Part shown: in pieces, positions 36,110 through 44,665 of the stretch | Layout: every line of letters begins with the position of its first letter | Position numbering within the stretch: the stretch's first letter is position 1 | Assembly (NCBI RefSeq): GCF_018882215.1 | Contig: NZ_JACVOX010000003.1 | Coordinates: forward strand, 62,001-126,000 | Direction of reading: 5' to 3' | Origin: Polynucleobacter sp. AP-Kaivos-20-H2 | GTDB lineage: Bacteria > Pseudomonadota > Gammaproteobacteria > Burkholderiales > Burkholderiaceae | Length of the DNA stretch: 64,000 nt | Notes under the pieces: model-generated | What the model was told of the DNA's origin: nothing | Seen by the model: the letters and a program-made list of their open reading frames with translations, nothing else | The model's database searches: none | Program-made: the position numbers and the translations under genes

Positions 36110-36754
36110 ATGTCGGTTTTAGTAAAACAATTGGGTTTAGCAGATTACGCCTCTACGTATGAGGCGATGAAACTCTTTACTAAAGAGCGTAACAGTGAAA
36201 CGCCCGATGAAATTTGGGTCTTAGAACATCCCCCTGTTTTCACTTTAGGTTTGGCAGGCGATGTGGGTAACTTGCATTCACCCAGCAATCAAATTCCACT
36301 CGTGCAAGTGGATCGGGGTGGAGAGATTACCTATCACGGGCCAGGCCAAATCGTGGTTTACCTTTTGCTAGATTTAAAGCGTCTAGGGATCTTTGTAAAA
36401 GAATTGGTCTCTCGTATAGAGCAAGCGCTGATAGATACTCTGGCCGATTTTGGGATTAAGGCTGAAAGGCATCCGGGGGCTCCGGGAATTTACGTCTCTC
36501 AGCAGTCAGGAGTGCCATCAGAATGGATTGGTGCTAAGGTGGCGGCCTTGGGCCTTAAAGTATCCAAAAGCTGCTCCTATCATGGTCTAGCCCTGAATGT
36601 CGCTACCGATTTAGAGGCCTTTCAGCGTATCCACCCCTGTGGGTATGAGGGTTTAAAGACAGTCGACATGCAAACCCTTGGGATCAAGGACAATATAGAC
36701 ACTATTAGCCAAAGGCTTTTGCAGCATTTACAAAAGCAACTGATGCCATCATGA
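36110..36754 (+). CDS. lipB: Octanoyl-[ACP]:protein N-octanoyltransferase
   Basis: LipB moves the octanoyl group from acyl-carrier protein to lipoyl domains. The 214-residue protein shows the family markers [15 protein letters not shown] near residue 45, [21 protein letters not shown] near 76, GAPGIYV, and the catalytic Lys-Cys pair in [24 protein letters not shown] near 145-160, followed by the [10 protein letters not shown] block. Its stop overlaps the lipA start by four bases (ATGA). Octanoate made here is sulfurated by the next gene product. Confidence 0.95.
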   Translation: MSVLVKQLGLADYASTYEAMKLFTKERNSETPDEIWVLEHPPVFTLGLAGDVGNLHSPSNQIPLVQVDRGGEITYHGPGQIVVYLLLDLKRLGIFVKELVSRIEQALIDTLADFGIKAERHPGAPGIYVSQQSGVPSEWIGAKVAALGLKVSKSCSYHGLALNVATDLEAFQRIHPCGYEGLKTVDMQTLGIKDNIDTISQRLLQHLQKQLMPS

Positions 36755-37761
36755 CCACAAATAAGCCTGACACCAAGACACCTATCGAGGCGCGCCAAGA
36801 CCTCAATTACGACGCATCACGTAAACAAAAATCAAGTGAGAAGACTGCGCGCATTCCAATCAAAATCATTCCTTTAACAGAGGTATTGAAAAAGCCTGAC
36901 TGGATTCGGGTGAAGGCGGCCTCTAATAATTCTCGCTTTTCTGAAATCAAAAAGATTTTGCGCGAGAACGAGTTAGTGACTGTTTGTGAAGAAGCCAGCT
37001 GCCCCAATATAGGTGAATGCTTTGGTAAAGGGACTGCCACTTTCATGATCATGGGTGATAAGTGCACTCGTCGTTGTCCGTTCTGTGACGTAGGTCACGG
37101 TAGACCAGATCCTCTTGATGCAAAAGAGCCTGCTAATTTAGCGCGTACTATTGCTGCGCTCAAACTGAACTATGTCGTTATCACTAGCGTGGATCGTGAC
37201 GATCTGCGCGATGGTGGCGCAATGCACTATGTCGATTGCATTTCTCAATCACGTGGACTCTCCCCGAATACCCGTATTGAAGTGTTGGTGCCTGATTTCC
37301 GTGGCCGCCTAGATAAAGCGTTAGATATTTTTGCTCAGCATGCGCCTAGTGGTTTGCCTGATGTGATGAATCACAACCTCGAAACAGTGCCACGTTTATA
37401 CAAACAGGCTAGACCGGGTGCAGATTATTTGCATTCTTTAAAGCTCTTGAAAGATTTTAAAGAGCGCTTTCCTCATGTCCCCACCAAAAGCGGCTTAATG
37501 GTGGGTCTTGGTGAAACAGATGAAGAAATCTTAGAAGTGATGCGCGATATGCGTGAGCACAATATCGACATGCTCACTATTGGTCAGTATCTTGCCCCGT
37601 CAGGACATCATCTACCTGTTACGCGTTACGTTCATCCCGACGTCTTTAAGATGTTTGAGGAAAAGGCGTATGAAATGGGCTTCTCTCATGCGGCTGTAGG
37701 TGCTATGGTGCGCTCAAGCTATCACGCAGATCAACAGGCGCATGGAGCTGGGGTTGTCTAA
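36751..37761 (+). CDS. lipA: Lipoyl synthase
   Basis: Radical SAM enzyme that inserts two sulfurs into octanoyl domains. The 336-residue protein carries the auxiliary cluster motif [12 protein letters not shown] (C-x4-C-x5-C) near residues 83-94 and the radical [11 protein letters not shown] (C-x3-C-x2-C) near 109-116. The C-terminal [10 protein letters not shown] supplies the conserved serine ligand of the auxiliary cluster. The N-terminal ~30 residues are charged and variable. It is translationally coupled to lipB. Confidence 0.96.
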   Translation: MTTNKPDTKTPIEARQDLNYDASRKQKSSEKTARIPIKIIPLTEVLKKPDWIRVKAASNNSRFSEIKKILRENELVTVCEEASCPNIGECFGKGTATFMIMGDKCTRRCPFCDVGHGRPDPLDAKEPANLARTIAALKLNYVVITSVDRDDLRDGGAMHYVDCISQSRGLSPNTRIEVLVPDFRGRLDKALDIFAQHAPSGLPDVMNHNLETVPRLYKQARPGADYLHSLKLLKDFKERFPHVPTKSGLMVGLGETDEEILEVMRDMREHNIDMLTIGQYLAPSGHHLPVTRYVHPDVFKMFEEKAYEMGFSHAAVGAMVRSSYHADQQAHGAGVV

Positions 37762-38338
37762 AGGGATATTTAAAGCCGCCACCCTACTAGCGACTTTCAT
37801 TTTTCTGATTGCATGTAGTCCTAAATTAGATTGGCGTACAGTCCAAGCACCGCAAGAGAGATATACCGCTTTATTTCCTGGCAAACCAGACAAATTAGAG
37901 CGCCGCATTCCTTATCTTGATCAAGAACTTTTACAGACACTTGAAGCGGTAAAAATTGATGATGATATTTACTCGGTCAGCACTATCCAGTTGCGGGCCA
38001 ATCAAAGTGCCTCAATAAGTAAGTTACTTTCGCAATTACAGGCTAATTTAATTAATGGGACAAAAGCATCTGGTGGTGACGTCACTGTTGAGGATGCTTT
38101 TTATAAAACAGCAGATCGACAGCGTTTACCGATCAAAGATTATTTTCTGGATTTGAAATCCAACGGTAAATCGCAGCAACTTATGCGCGTTCGTTGGATT
38201 AATCGAGTTGCGCCGAATGGCGATAACTGGATTTATCAGATCTCAGTCTTGCATGCCAATCTAGGCACGGAGAGTGCAAACACTTTGTTGTCTAAAGAAG
38301 AGTATGAAAACTTCTTTAGTGATTTTTCTCCAGAGTAG
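37742..38338 (+). CDS. Putative lipoprotein, unknown function
   Basis: A protein of about 198 residues with a lipoprotein-type signal: hydrophobic [14 protein letters not shown], then SPKLDW, lipobox IAC. The mature part contains [30 protein letters not shown] and looks like a single soluble domain of unknown family. The ORF opens upstream at 37700 inside lipA. I choose ATG 37742; TTG 37754, with GGAG six bases ahead, is an equally good alternative. Either overlaps the lipA end by 8-20 bases. Confidence 0.68.
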   Translation: MELGLSKGIFKAATLLATFIFLIACSPKLDWRTVQAPQERYTALFPGKPDKLERRIPYLDQELLQTLEAVKIDDDIYSVSTIQLRANQSASISKLLSQLQANLINGTKASGGDVTVEDAFYKTADRQRLPIKDYFLDLKSNGKSQQLMRVRWINRVAPNGDNWIYQISVLHANLGTESANTLLSKEEYENFFSDFSPE

Positions 38339-38359
38339 TCTGAAGAGAAGATCATTTAA

Positions 38360-38614
38360 TTATTGTTTTTCTAGTGCAGCAACTTTAGCTTCAAGCGCCT
38401 CTAACTTTTCACGCGTCTTAGCAAGCACTTTGCTTTGAAGATCAAACTCTTCGCGCGTTACTAAATCCATTTTCTGAAATCCTTGATTCATCATGGCGCG
38501 TACATTCTTTTCAATCTCTTGAGCCGGCGAATTACGAATGGCATCACTAACTTTGTTTTGCATATCGTTTGCGATACGTTGGATTTGCTCGAGGATTTCG
38601 CCTGGTTTTTGCAT
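38360..38614 (-). CDS. ubiK: Accessory factor UbiK (BMFP family)
   Basis: An 84-residue helical protein of the membrane fusogenic BMFP/YqiC family. UbiK binds UbiJ and helps aerobic ubiquinone synthesis in Salmonella and E. coli. The pattern is an N-terminal amphipathic helix (LEQIQRIANDMQNKVSDAI) and a C-terminal coiled coil (LDLQ..VLAKTREKLEALEAKVAALEKQ), which trimerises. It is convergent with the lipoprotein gene and isolated upstream by the 263-base intergenic region. Confidence 0.88.
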   Translation of the reverse strand: MQKPGEILEQIQRIANDMQNKVSDAIRNSPAQEIEKNVRAMMNQGFQKMDLVTREEFDLQSKVLAKTREKLEALEAKVAALEKQ

Positions 38615-38877
38615 GATGAGGGTTCGCAGTTCTATTGAGAGTTGCAGAAAAGATACACATTCGTATTTTAAGTTGTATGCGTAAAACTGCCCAAAAAGGG
38701 GTTAAAACCCGAAAAATGCCCCATATTCACCCTTCAGGTGCAATATTTAGCACCAAAAAAGGGCATTTGCCTTATTTGGGGGATTTGTGACAAAGCCGTG
38801 AATTCCCAGGGATTCAATATCACCCCATGCAATAAGCATTCAACCCATTTTTTAATACAACCAGTAAGGAGTAGTTC
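38615..38877. promoter_or_regulatory. Intergenic region before porin-glnK-amtB with nested inverted repeats
   Basis: This is the longest gap in the window (263 bases). It is AT-rich and contains AAATGCCC (38713-38720) facing GGGCATTT (38761-38768). Nested inside is GGTGC (38738-38742) facing GCACC (38750-38754). The stretch AGCACCAAAAAAGGGCA (38749-38765) matches 13 of 17 positions of the NtrC site TGCACCAAAATGGTGCA as I remember it. I could not place a GG-N10-GC sigma-54 box. The promoter of the glnK-amtB operon should be in this gap because no other space upstream is available. Confidence 0.4.
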
Positions 38878-39714
38878 ATGAAAACTTTGCAAAAGACAGC
38901 AATCTCTGCGGTAGCAGTAACTTTGTTGGCAGGCCTCACAACTACAGTAGCTTTTGCTGCTGACGAACCAGCGGCGCCTGAAGTAAGCCCTATTACTGCT
39001 AACGTAACTGTAGTTAGTGATTATCGTTACCGTGGTATTTCTCAGTCAAACTTTAAGCCTGCCATTCAGGGTGGTTTTGATTACGCGCATGAAAGCGGTT
39101 TCTATATTGGTAACTGGAACAGCTCTATTAGCTGGATTTCAGACGCGGCAAGCGCTGGCGGTACCAAGAACGTATCTGCACCTATTGAAATGGACTTCTA
39201 TGCAGGTATCAAGAAAGAGTTGATCGGCGAAGGTTTTGCTTCAGACCTCGGAGTTTTGCAGTACTACTATCCGACTACTGGTTTACCATCTTCATATACC
39301 AACCCAAATACAACTGAGATCTACGCTGCTCAAAACTTTACATTTGGCCCGGTAACAGGCTTTGCTAAGTTCTCTTATGCTGTATCTAATACATTCGGAT
39401 TTGCAAATAGTAACGGTTCCTACTATCCGGATTTAACTGCAAACTATGACACGGGTATTTGGGGTCTAGCAGTTAATGCACACGTTGGCTATCAATACAT
39501 TGCCGGTCAAGCTGTTGTTAAAGGCGTTCCAACTGCGAATTACACAGACTGGAAGCTTGGTTTAACTAAAGACTTTGGCGGAGGCTTATCTTTAGCTGCA
39601 GCATATATTGGCACCAACGCAGCTAAGACTGGTAGCACCTATGCTTACCAAAGTCCATCAGGCAAAAACTTGGGTGGATCCACTGGCATCGTTTCACTTA
39701 CCAAAACTTTCTAA
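38878..39714 (+). CDS. TorF family putative porin
   Basis: A 278-residue outer membrane beta-barrel of the TorF/Gcw_chp family. A signal peptide ends near residue 27 (TVAFA|ADEPA). The mature protein begins with ANVTVVSDYRYRGISQS, the hallmark of the family, followed by alternating strands and a terminal Phe (VSLTKTF) as expected for BAM substrates. A strong AAGGAG ribosome site precedes the ATG. It lies 24 bases before glnK, which suggests nitrogen-linked expression and possibly uptake of ammonium or small nitrogen compounds. Confidence 0.88.
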   Translation: MKTLQKTAISAVAVTLLAGLTTTVAFAADEPAAPEVSPITANVTVVSDYRYRGISQSNFKPAIQGGFDYAHESGFYIGNWNSSISWISDAASAGGTKNVSAPIEMDFYAGIKKELIGEGFASDLGVLQYYYPTTGLPSSYTNPNTTEIYAAQNFTFGPVTGFAKFSYAVSNTFGFANSNGSYYPDLTANYDTGIWGLAVNAHVGYQYIAGQAVVKGVPTANYTDWKLGLTKDFGGGLSLAAAYIGTNAAKTGSTYAYQSPSGKNLGGSTGIVSLTKTF

Positions 39715-39726
39715 TTTCCACTCTGA

Positions 39727-40077
<351 letters not shown>

Positions 40078-40090
40078 AGAGAGGTTCAAA

Positions 40091-41575
40091 ATGTTAACTT
40101 GGATGAAACGACTCGTTGCTGGTGGTGCTATGGCTTTGGCCATTGGCGCTACTGGTGTAATGGTTACTTCGCCAGCGCATGCTGATGAAGTTAAAAAACC
40201 AGCTGTAACAGCTCCTGCTGCTACTCCTGCAGCTGCAGAACCTGCTCCTGTTCTTTGCTCTGAAAAGTGCAATAAAGGTGACACTGCTTGGATGATGGTC
40301 TGTACAGCATTAGTGCTGTTGATGACTCTGCCTGGCTTGGCGTTGTTCTACGGCGGTTTGACGCGTAGCAAGAACATCTTGTCTATCTGTATGCAATGTT
40401 TCATGGTCTTCTCTTTGATTTCAGTGCTATGGGCGATTTATGGCTATAGCTTTGCATTCACGGAAGGCGGAGCATTCATCGGTGGATTAGATCGTCTCTT
40501 CTTGGGCGGCATGAATCCAGACTCAGTAGCAGCAACCTTTAGTAAGGGTGTTGTGATTCCTGAGTATGTATTTATGGCTTTCCAAGCAGTGTTCGCAACG
40601 ATCACTTGCTGCTTGATCATTGGCTCTTTTGCTGAGCGCGCTAAGTTCTCTGCAATCCTGGTATTCATGGTGATTTGGTTCACTTTGAGCTACCTGCCAA
40701 TCGCTCACATGGTCTGGTTCTGGCCTGGTCCAGATGACATCAAAGATGCTGCATCACTCGAAGCAATTACTGCTCGTGCTGGTTGGTTGTGGCAAAAAGG
40801 TGTTCTCGACTTTGCTGGTGGTACCGTTGTGCATATCAATGCTGCGATCGCTGGTTTAGTGGGTTCCTTTGTAATCGGCAAGCGCATTGGTTACGGCAAA
40901 GAAGCAATGAAGCCACATAACTTAGTTTATGTAATGACTGGTGCTGCTTTATTGTGGTTCGGCTGGTTTGGTTTCAATGCTGGTTCAGCTCTTGAAGCAA
41001 ACGGTAGCGCTGCCTTGGCATTCGTGAATACTTATTTAGCTACTGCTGCTGCTGTATTGGGTTGGTCAGTTGCTGAGTGGGTTCTCAAAGGCAAGCCATC
41101 AATGTTGGGCGCTGCATCTGGTTGCGTAGCTGGTTTGGTTGCAATTACTCCTGCTGCTGGTTTCGTTGGCCCAATGGGCGCAATCGTAATCGGTGTCATC
41201 GCTGGCGTAATCTGCCTCTGGGGTGTTACTGGTCTCAAGAAGATTTTGGGTTCAGACGACAGCTTGGACGTGTTTGGTGTTCACGGCGTAGGTGGTATTA
41301 CTGGTGCATTGTTGACTGGTGTATTCGCTGACCCAGCTTTGGGTGGAACAGGTATCTGGGATTATGTAGCTAATGCAGTTGCTCCTGATTACTCTGTTGC
41401 TAGCCAATTGTGGATCCAAGCTCAAGGCGTAATTACCACTGTAATTTGGTCTGGCGTAGTTTCTTTCGTAGCCTTCAAATTGATCGATATCGTGATTGGT
41501 TTGCGCGTTAAGGAAGAAGAAGAGCGCGAAGGCTTGGATATCAGCTCACACGGCGAGACCGCTTACGAGTCTTAA
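40091..41575 (+). CDS. amtB: Ammonium transporter AmtB
   Basis: A channel for ammonium with about eleven transmembrane helices after a cleavable signal (ends SPAHA). The 494-residue protein has an Ala/Pro-rich spacer (residues 30-55) before the first helix. Conserved parts are LALFYGGLTRSKN, the first pore His in LPIAHMVW, GGTVVHINAAIAGLVGS, and DDSLDVFGVHGVGGITGALLTGVF. An upstream in-frame opening at 39920 is inside glnK; the ATG at 40091 has a GAGG ribosome site and begins the signal peptide. The GlnK partner is immediately upstream. Confidence 0.95.
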   Translation: MLTWMKRLVAGGAMALAIGATGVMVTSPAHADEVKKPAVTAPAATPAAAEPAPVLCSEKCNKGDTAWMMVCTALVLLMTLPGLALFYGGLTRSKNILSICMQCFMVFSLISVLWAIYGYSFAFTEGGAFIGGLDRLFLGGMNPDSVAATFSKGVVIPEYVFMAFQAVFATITCCLIIGSFAERAKFSAILVFMVIWFTLSYLPIAHMVWFWPGPDDIKDAASLEAITARAGWLWQKGVLDFAGGTVVHINAAIAGLVGSFVIGKRIGYGKEAMKPHNLVYVMTGAALLWFGWFGFNAGSALEANGSAALAFVNTYLATAAAVLGWSVAEWVLKGKPSMLGAASGCVAGLVAITPAAGFVGPMGAIVIGVIAGVICLWGVTGLKKILGSDDSLDVFGVHGVGGITGALLTGVFADPALGGTGIWDYVANAVAPDYSVASQLWIQAQGVITTVIWSGVVSFVAFKLIDIVIGLRVKEEEEREGLDISSHGETAYES

Positions 41576-41628
41576 TCGGTAGATTTACCCCTCACTGGGC
41601 GGCCCTGGTTGGTTGCCTAGTTTTCAGC

Positions 41629-41660
41629 GCGGGATCCTCGGATCCCGCGTCTTTCTTTTA
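41629..41660 (+). terminator. Rho-independent terminator after amtB
   Basis: GCGGGATC pairs perfectly with GATCCCGC around a CTCG loop (41629-41648), followed by gtctttctttta. GC-rich stem plus T-tract is typical of an intrinsic terminator, and it lies 54 bases past the amtB stop and just before gshA. Confidence 0.85.
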
Positions 41661-41679
41661 ATAATCTTACAATGGTGGA

Positions 41680-42978
41680 ATGGTTCCACATCTCATTACT
41701 GCACTCACCGGCCCTTTGCTCGAATTAGAGTCAAAGGTTCTAGAAGCGACCCCAACCATTGAGCGTTGGTTCAGGCTAGAGTGGCAAGAACATACTCCGC
41801 CTTTCTACTGTTCAGTCGATTTACGCAATTCTGGCTTTAAGTTAGCCCCAGTTGATACCAATCTTTTTCCTGGAGGGTTTAATAACCTTTCACCGCAGAT
41901 GTTGCCGCTTGCCGTTCAAGCTGCCATGGCTGCCATTGAAAAGATTTGCCCTGAGGCTAAAAACTTATTGCTGATCCCAGAGCGTCATACACGCAATACT
42001 TTCTATTTGCAGAACATTGCGCGCTTGTCTTCGATTTTGCGTCAAGCCGGCTTGAATGTTCGGCTGGGTACTTTCTCCGAAGAAATTAAGAAGCCAACCT
42101 GGATTGATTTGCCTGATGGCAATCGCTTATTGATGGAGCCGCTTTCTCGATTGGGTCTCAAGAAGCAACGCTTAGGTCTAAAAGATTTTGATCCTTGCTC
42201 GATTCTATTAAATAACGACTTATCCGCAGGCATCCCTCCGATTCTGGAGAATATTTATGAGCAGTACTTACTGCCAGGCTTGCACGCTGGCTGGCATGTG
42301 CGTCGTAAATCAAATCACTTTGCCGCATATGAAGAAGTGGCGAAGAAATTTGCCAAAGTAGTTGATATCGATCCATGGATGATCAACCCTTACTTTACTA
42401 GTTGCTCTAATATTAATTTCCATGAGCGCAAGGGCGAAGACGAACTTCAAACTGCTGTAGAGCAAGTCTTAAAAAAGACTGCCAAGAAGTACCGTGAATA
42501 CGGTATTAAAGAGAAGCCTTATGTCGTAGTAAAAGCTGATGCCGGCACTTATGGCATGGGCGTGATGGTAGTCAATGATCCCGCGCAGCTAAAGGGCTTG
42601 AATCGTAAAGACCGCAACAAGATGAGTGTAGTTAAGGAAGGCCTTGAGGTCAGCGATGTATTGATTCAGGAGGGTGTGTATACCTTCGAGAAGGTCAATG
42701 AAGCGGTTGCTGAGCCCGTGGTTTACATGATTGATCGTTACGTCATTGGCGGCTTCTATCGCGTTCATACTGACCGCGGTCCGGATGAGAATCTCAATGC
42801 TCCTGGCATGCACTTTGTGCCTCTAGCCTTTGAGCAAAACTCGATGCCCGATCTAGGGGCTAAGCCAGGTAGCGCCGCTCCAAATCGCTTCTATCTGTAT
42901 GGTGTAGTTGCTCGCTTAGCGCTGCTTGCTGCATCATTGGAGCTAGAGCGAACCGATCCCAATGCTGAAGCCGCATAA
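41680..42978 (+). CDS. gshA: Glutamate--cysteine ligase (proteobacterial ~430-residue type)
   Basis: First enzyme of glutathione synthesis. The 432-residue sequence belongs to the compact GshA type first seen in Acidithiobacillus and common in betaproteobacteria, rather than the 518-residue E. coli type. Markers are FYCSVDLRNSGFKLAPVDTNLFPGGFNNL near residue 45, LIPERHTRNTFYLQNI near 104, VVKADAGTYGMGVMVV near 285 (ATP-grasp-like), and GGFYRVHTDRG. The start ATG follows shortly after the amtB terminator. gshB follows after 28 bases. Confidence 0.92.
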   Translation: MVPHLITALTGPLLELESKVLEATPTIERWFRLEWQEHTPPFYCSVDLRNSGFKLAPVDTNLFPGGFNNLSPQMLPLAVQAAMAAIEKICPEAKNLLLIPERHTRNTFYLQNIARLSSILRQAGLNVRLGTFSEEIKKPTWIDLPDGNRLLMEPLSRLGLKKQRLGLKDFDPCSILLNNDLSAGIPPILENIYEQYLLPGLHAGWHVRRKSNHFAAYEEVAKKFAKVVDIDPWMINPYFTSCSNINFHERKGEDELQTAVEQVLKKTAKKYREYGIKEKPYVVVKADAGTYGMGVMVVNDPAQLKGLNRKDRNKMSVVKEGLEVSDVLIQEGVYTFEKVNEAVAEPVVYMIDRYVIGGFYRVHTDRGPDENLNAPGMHFVPLAFEQNSMPDLGAKPGSAAPNRFYLYGVVARLALLAASLELERTDPNAEAA

Positions 42979-43006
42979 ATAAATCACCAATCTCTCAATA
43001 GAAATA

Positions 43007-43948
43007 ATGAACCTTCTTTTTATTGCAGACCCCCTTGAATCTTTTAAGATTCAAAAAGATTCCACACTCGCAATGATGCGAGCAGCGCAAGAGGCGGGAC
43101 ACCACTTGTGGTTTTGTCAAAGTCGCAATGTGTTGTGGAGAGATAATTTTGTGGTGGCTGATTGCCAGTCTTTGGTCATTAAGCCCAGCTCCACGAACTG
43201 GTTTGAGTTGGGTGAGATTGAGTCTCGAACACTCAAGTCTTTTTCTGCTGTGCTTATGCGCACAGACCCTCCTTTTGATATTGAATACCTTAATACCACT
43301 TGGTTGTTATCTGCTGCAGTACGTCAGGGCGCGAAAGTATTTAACGAGCCGAGTGCTGTTCGAGATCATTCAGAAAAACTGTCTATTACAGAGTTTCCAG
43401 AACTGATTCCGCCTACCTTGGTCACGCGTGAATTAGCTGCAGTAGAGCTTTTTCATCAGGAACATCGCGATATCGTGATTAAGCCCTTAGATGGCATGGG
43501 CGGAATGGGTGTATTTAGGGTTGGGGCTGATGGCTTAAATCTTGCTAGCATCGTAGAAACGCTTGGTGAGAATGGCGCAAGAACCCTGATGGTTCAACGC
43601 TTTCTGCCAGAAATTGCCCAGGGCGACAAACGGGTGCTTTTAATTGGCGGAGAGGTAGTGCCATTTGCTCTAGCTCGCATTCCGCAGGGTAGCGAAATTC
43701 GGGGTAATTTAGCTGCGGGTGGCAAAGGCGTAGCGATGCCTTTAACTGAGACCGAAAAAAGGATTGCTGAAAAATTAGCCCCTGTTTTAAATCAGCGTGG
43801 ATTATTCTTAGTTGGGTTGGATTTAATCGGCGGTTATCTTACTGAAATTAATGTGACGAGCCCTACTTGTTTTGTAGAAATTACTGACCAAAGCAACTTT
43901 AATGTTGCGCAATTTTGGTTGGCAGCTTTAGAGAAAGCATTGGCATAA
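43007..43948 (+). CDS. gshB: Glutathione synthase
   Basis: ATP-grasp ligase joining glycine to gamma-glutamylcysteine. The 313-residue protein has LFIADPLESFKIQKDSTLAMM at the start, VLMRTDPPFDIEYL near residue 85, KPLDGMGGMGVFRV near 161 (glycine-rich loop), GNLAAGGKG near 229, and the terminal GLDLIGGYLTEINVTSPTC metal site. Length equals E. coli GshB (316). It leads directly, two bases later, into the PTS EIIA gene. Confidence 0.95.
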   Translation: MNLLFIADPLESFKIQKDSTLAMMRAAQEAGHHLWFCQSRNVLWRDNFVVADCQSLVIKPSSTNWFELGEIESRTLKSFSAVLMRTDPPFDIEYLNTTWLLSAAVRQGAKVFNEPSAVRDHSEKLSITEFPELIPPTLVTRELAAVELFHQEHRDIVIKPLDGMGGMGVFRVGADGLNLASIVETLGENGARTLMVQRFLPEIAQGDKRVLLIGGEVVPFALARIPQGSEIRGNLAAGGKGVAMPLTETEKRIAEKLAPVLNQRGLFLVGLDLIGGYLTEINVTSPTCFVEITDQSNFNVAQFWLAALEKALA

Positions 43949-43950
43949 AT

Positions 43951-44373
43951 ATGACTGGAATTGTCATCGTTGCTCACACACCGGTTGCCAGCGCAATGCT
44001 GGGGTTTGCTGAGCATACTTTTGGTGTATTGCCTGAGCGTGTTCGAGCAGTGGATATTCCTCCTCATGAAGATACCAAGGCAAGCTTTGATCGCGTGATG
44101 AAGGCTGCTTATGGTGTGAATACAGGCAACGGCGTTTTAATCCTGACAGATGTGATGGGCGCAACCCCTGCTAATGTGGCTTGCAAGCTAGAGGCCTTGG
44201 GCCCTTTATCGGGATTGAATGCGCCTGTCATTGTGCTGGCTGGATTAAACCTACCTATGCTGATGCGTTGCATTTCTCATCGTGGAGAAAATCTGGAAGA
44301 GTTAGCGCAAAAAGCGCTTGCTGGTGGACAGAATGGCATCTTGCGCTTAGGTGCAAAAGTAAATCAAGAATAG
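43951..44373 (+). CDS. PTS EIIA component, mannose/fructose type
   Basis: A 140-residue EIIA-Man domain. The phosphoacceptor His is in GIVIVAHTPVASAMLG (His9 or so), and GVLILTDVMGATPANVA carries the second family motif. Start chosen at 43951, two bases after the gshB stop, since the ORF opening at 43915 lies in gshB. No EIIB or EIIC permease gene is adjacent, so this EIIA probably takes phosphate from HPr for regulation rather than sugar transport. Targets are unknown. Confidence 0.9.
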   Translation: MTGIVIVAHTPVASAMLGFAEHTFGVLPERVRAVDIPPHEDTKASFDRVMKAAYGVNTGNGVLILTDVMGATPANVACKLEALGPLSGLNAPVIVLAGLNLPMLMRCISHRGENLEELAQKALAGGQNGILRLGAKVNQE

Positions 44374-44390
44374 ATAAGGGCCAGCACACT

Positions 44391-44660
44391 ATGCCTTCGG
44401 TAGAAATCGAAATCATCAATAAATTAGGCTTGCATGCGCGCGCCTCTGCCAAGCTATCTCAATTAGCTGCTCAGTTTCCTTGTGAAATATTTTTGTCACG
44501 TAATGGGCGTCAAATTAATGCGAAAAGCATTATGGGTGTGATGATGTTAGCGGCCGGTATCGGCAGCACTGTGACTCTCGAGACTGTTGGAGAAAAAGCA
44601 GATGAAGCTATGCAGGCACTCACCGCCTTAATTAATGACCGATTTGGCGAGGGCGAGTAA
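44391..44660 (+). CDS. ptsH: HPr phosphocarrier protein
   Basis: An 89-residue HPr. The active His15 is in NKLGLHARASAKL and the regulatory Ser46 is in NAKSIMGVMMLA, the site used by HPr kinase, so dual phosphorylation is possible if hprK is present elsewhere. The ATG at 44391 fits the family start (MPSVEIEI); a longer in-frame opening begins inside the EIIA gene. The gene lies between EIIA and EI with gaps of 17 and 5 bases. Confidence 0.95.
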   Translation: MPSVEIEIINKLGLHARASAKLSQLAAQFPCEIFLSRNGRQINAKSIMGVMMLAAGIGSTVTLETVGEKADEAMQALTALINDRFGEGE

Positions 44661-44665
44661 ATAGT

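Noticed and set aside
38738-38754. GGTGC-N7-GCACC read as an NtrC site
   Set aside because: NtrC sites have the arms in the opposite order (GCACC then GGTGC). Only the neighbouring AGCACCAAAAAAGGGCA remains a weak candidate.
38761-38877. Sigma-54 promoter for the porin-glnK-amtB operon
   Set aside because: I looked for GG-N10-GC spacing with TGGC/TTGC-like boxes and found no acceptable match on the plus strand.
41629-41648. Perfect palindrome as a possible recombination or attachment site
   Set aside because: Its position after amtB, its GC-rich stem and the following T-tract are fully explained by an intrinsic terminator; no integrase or repeat is nearby.
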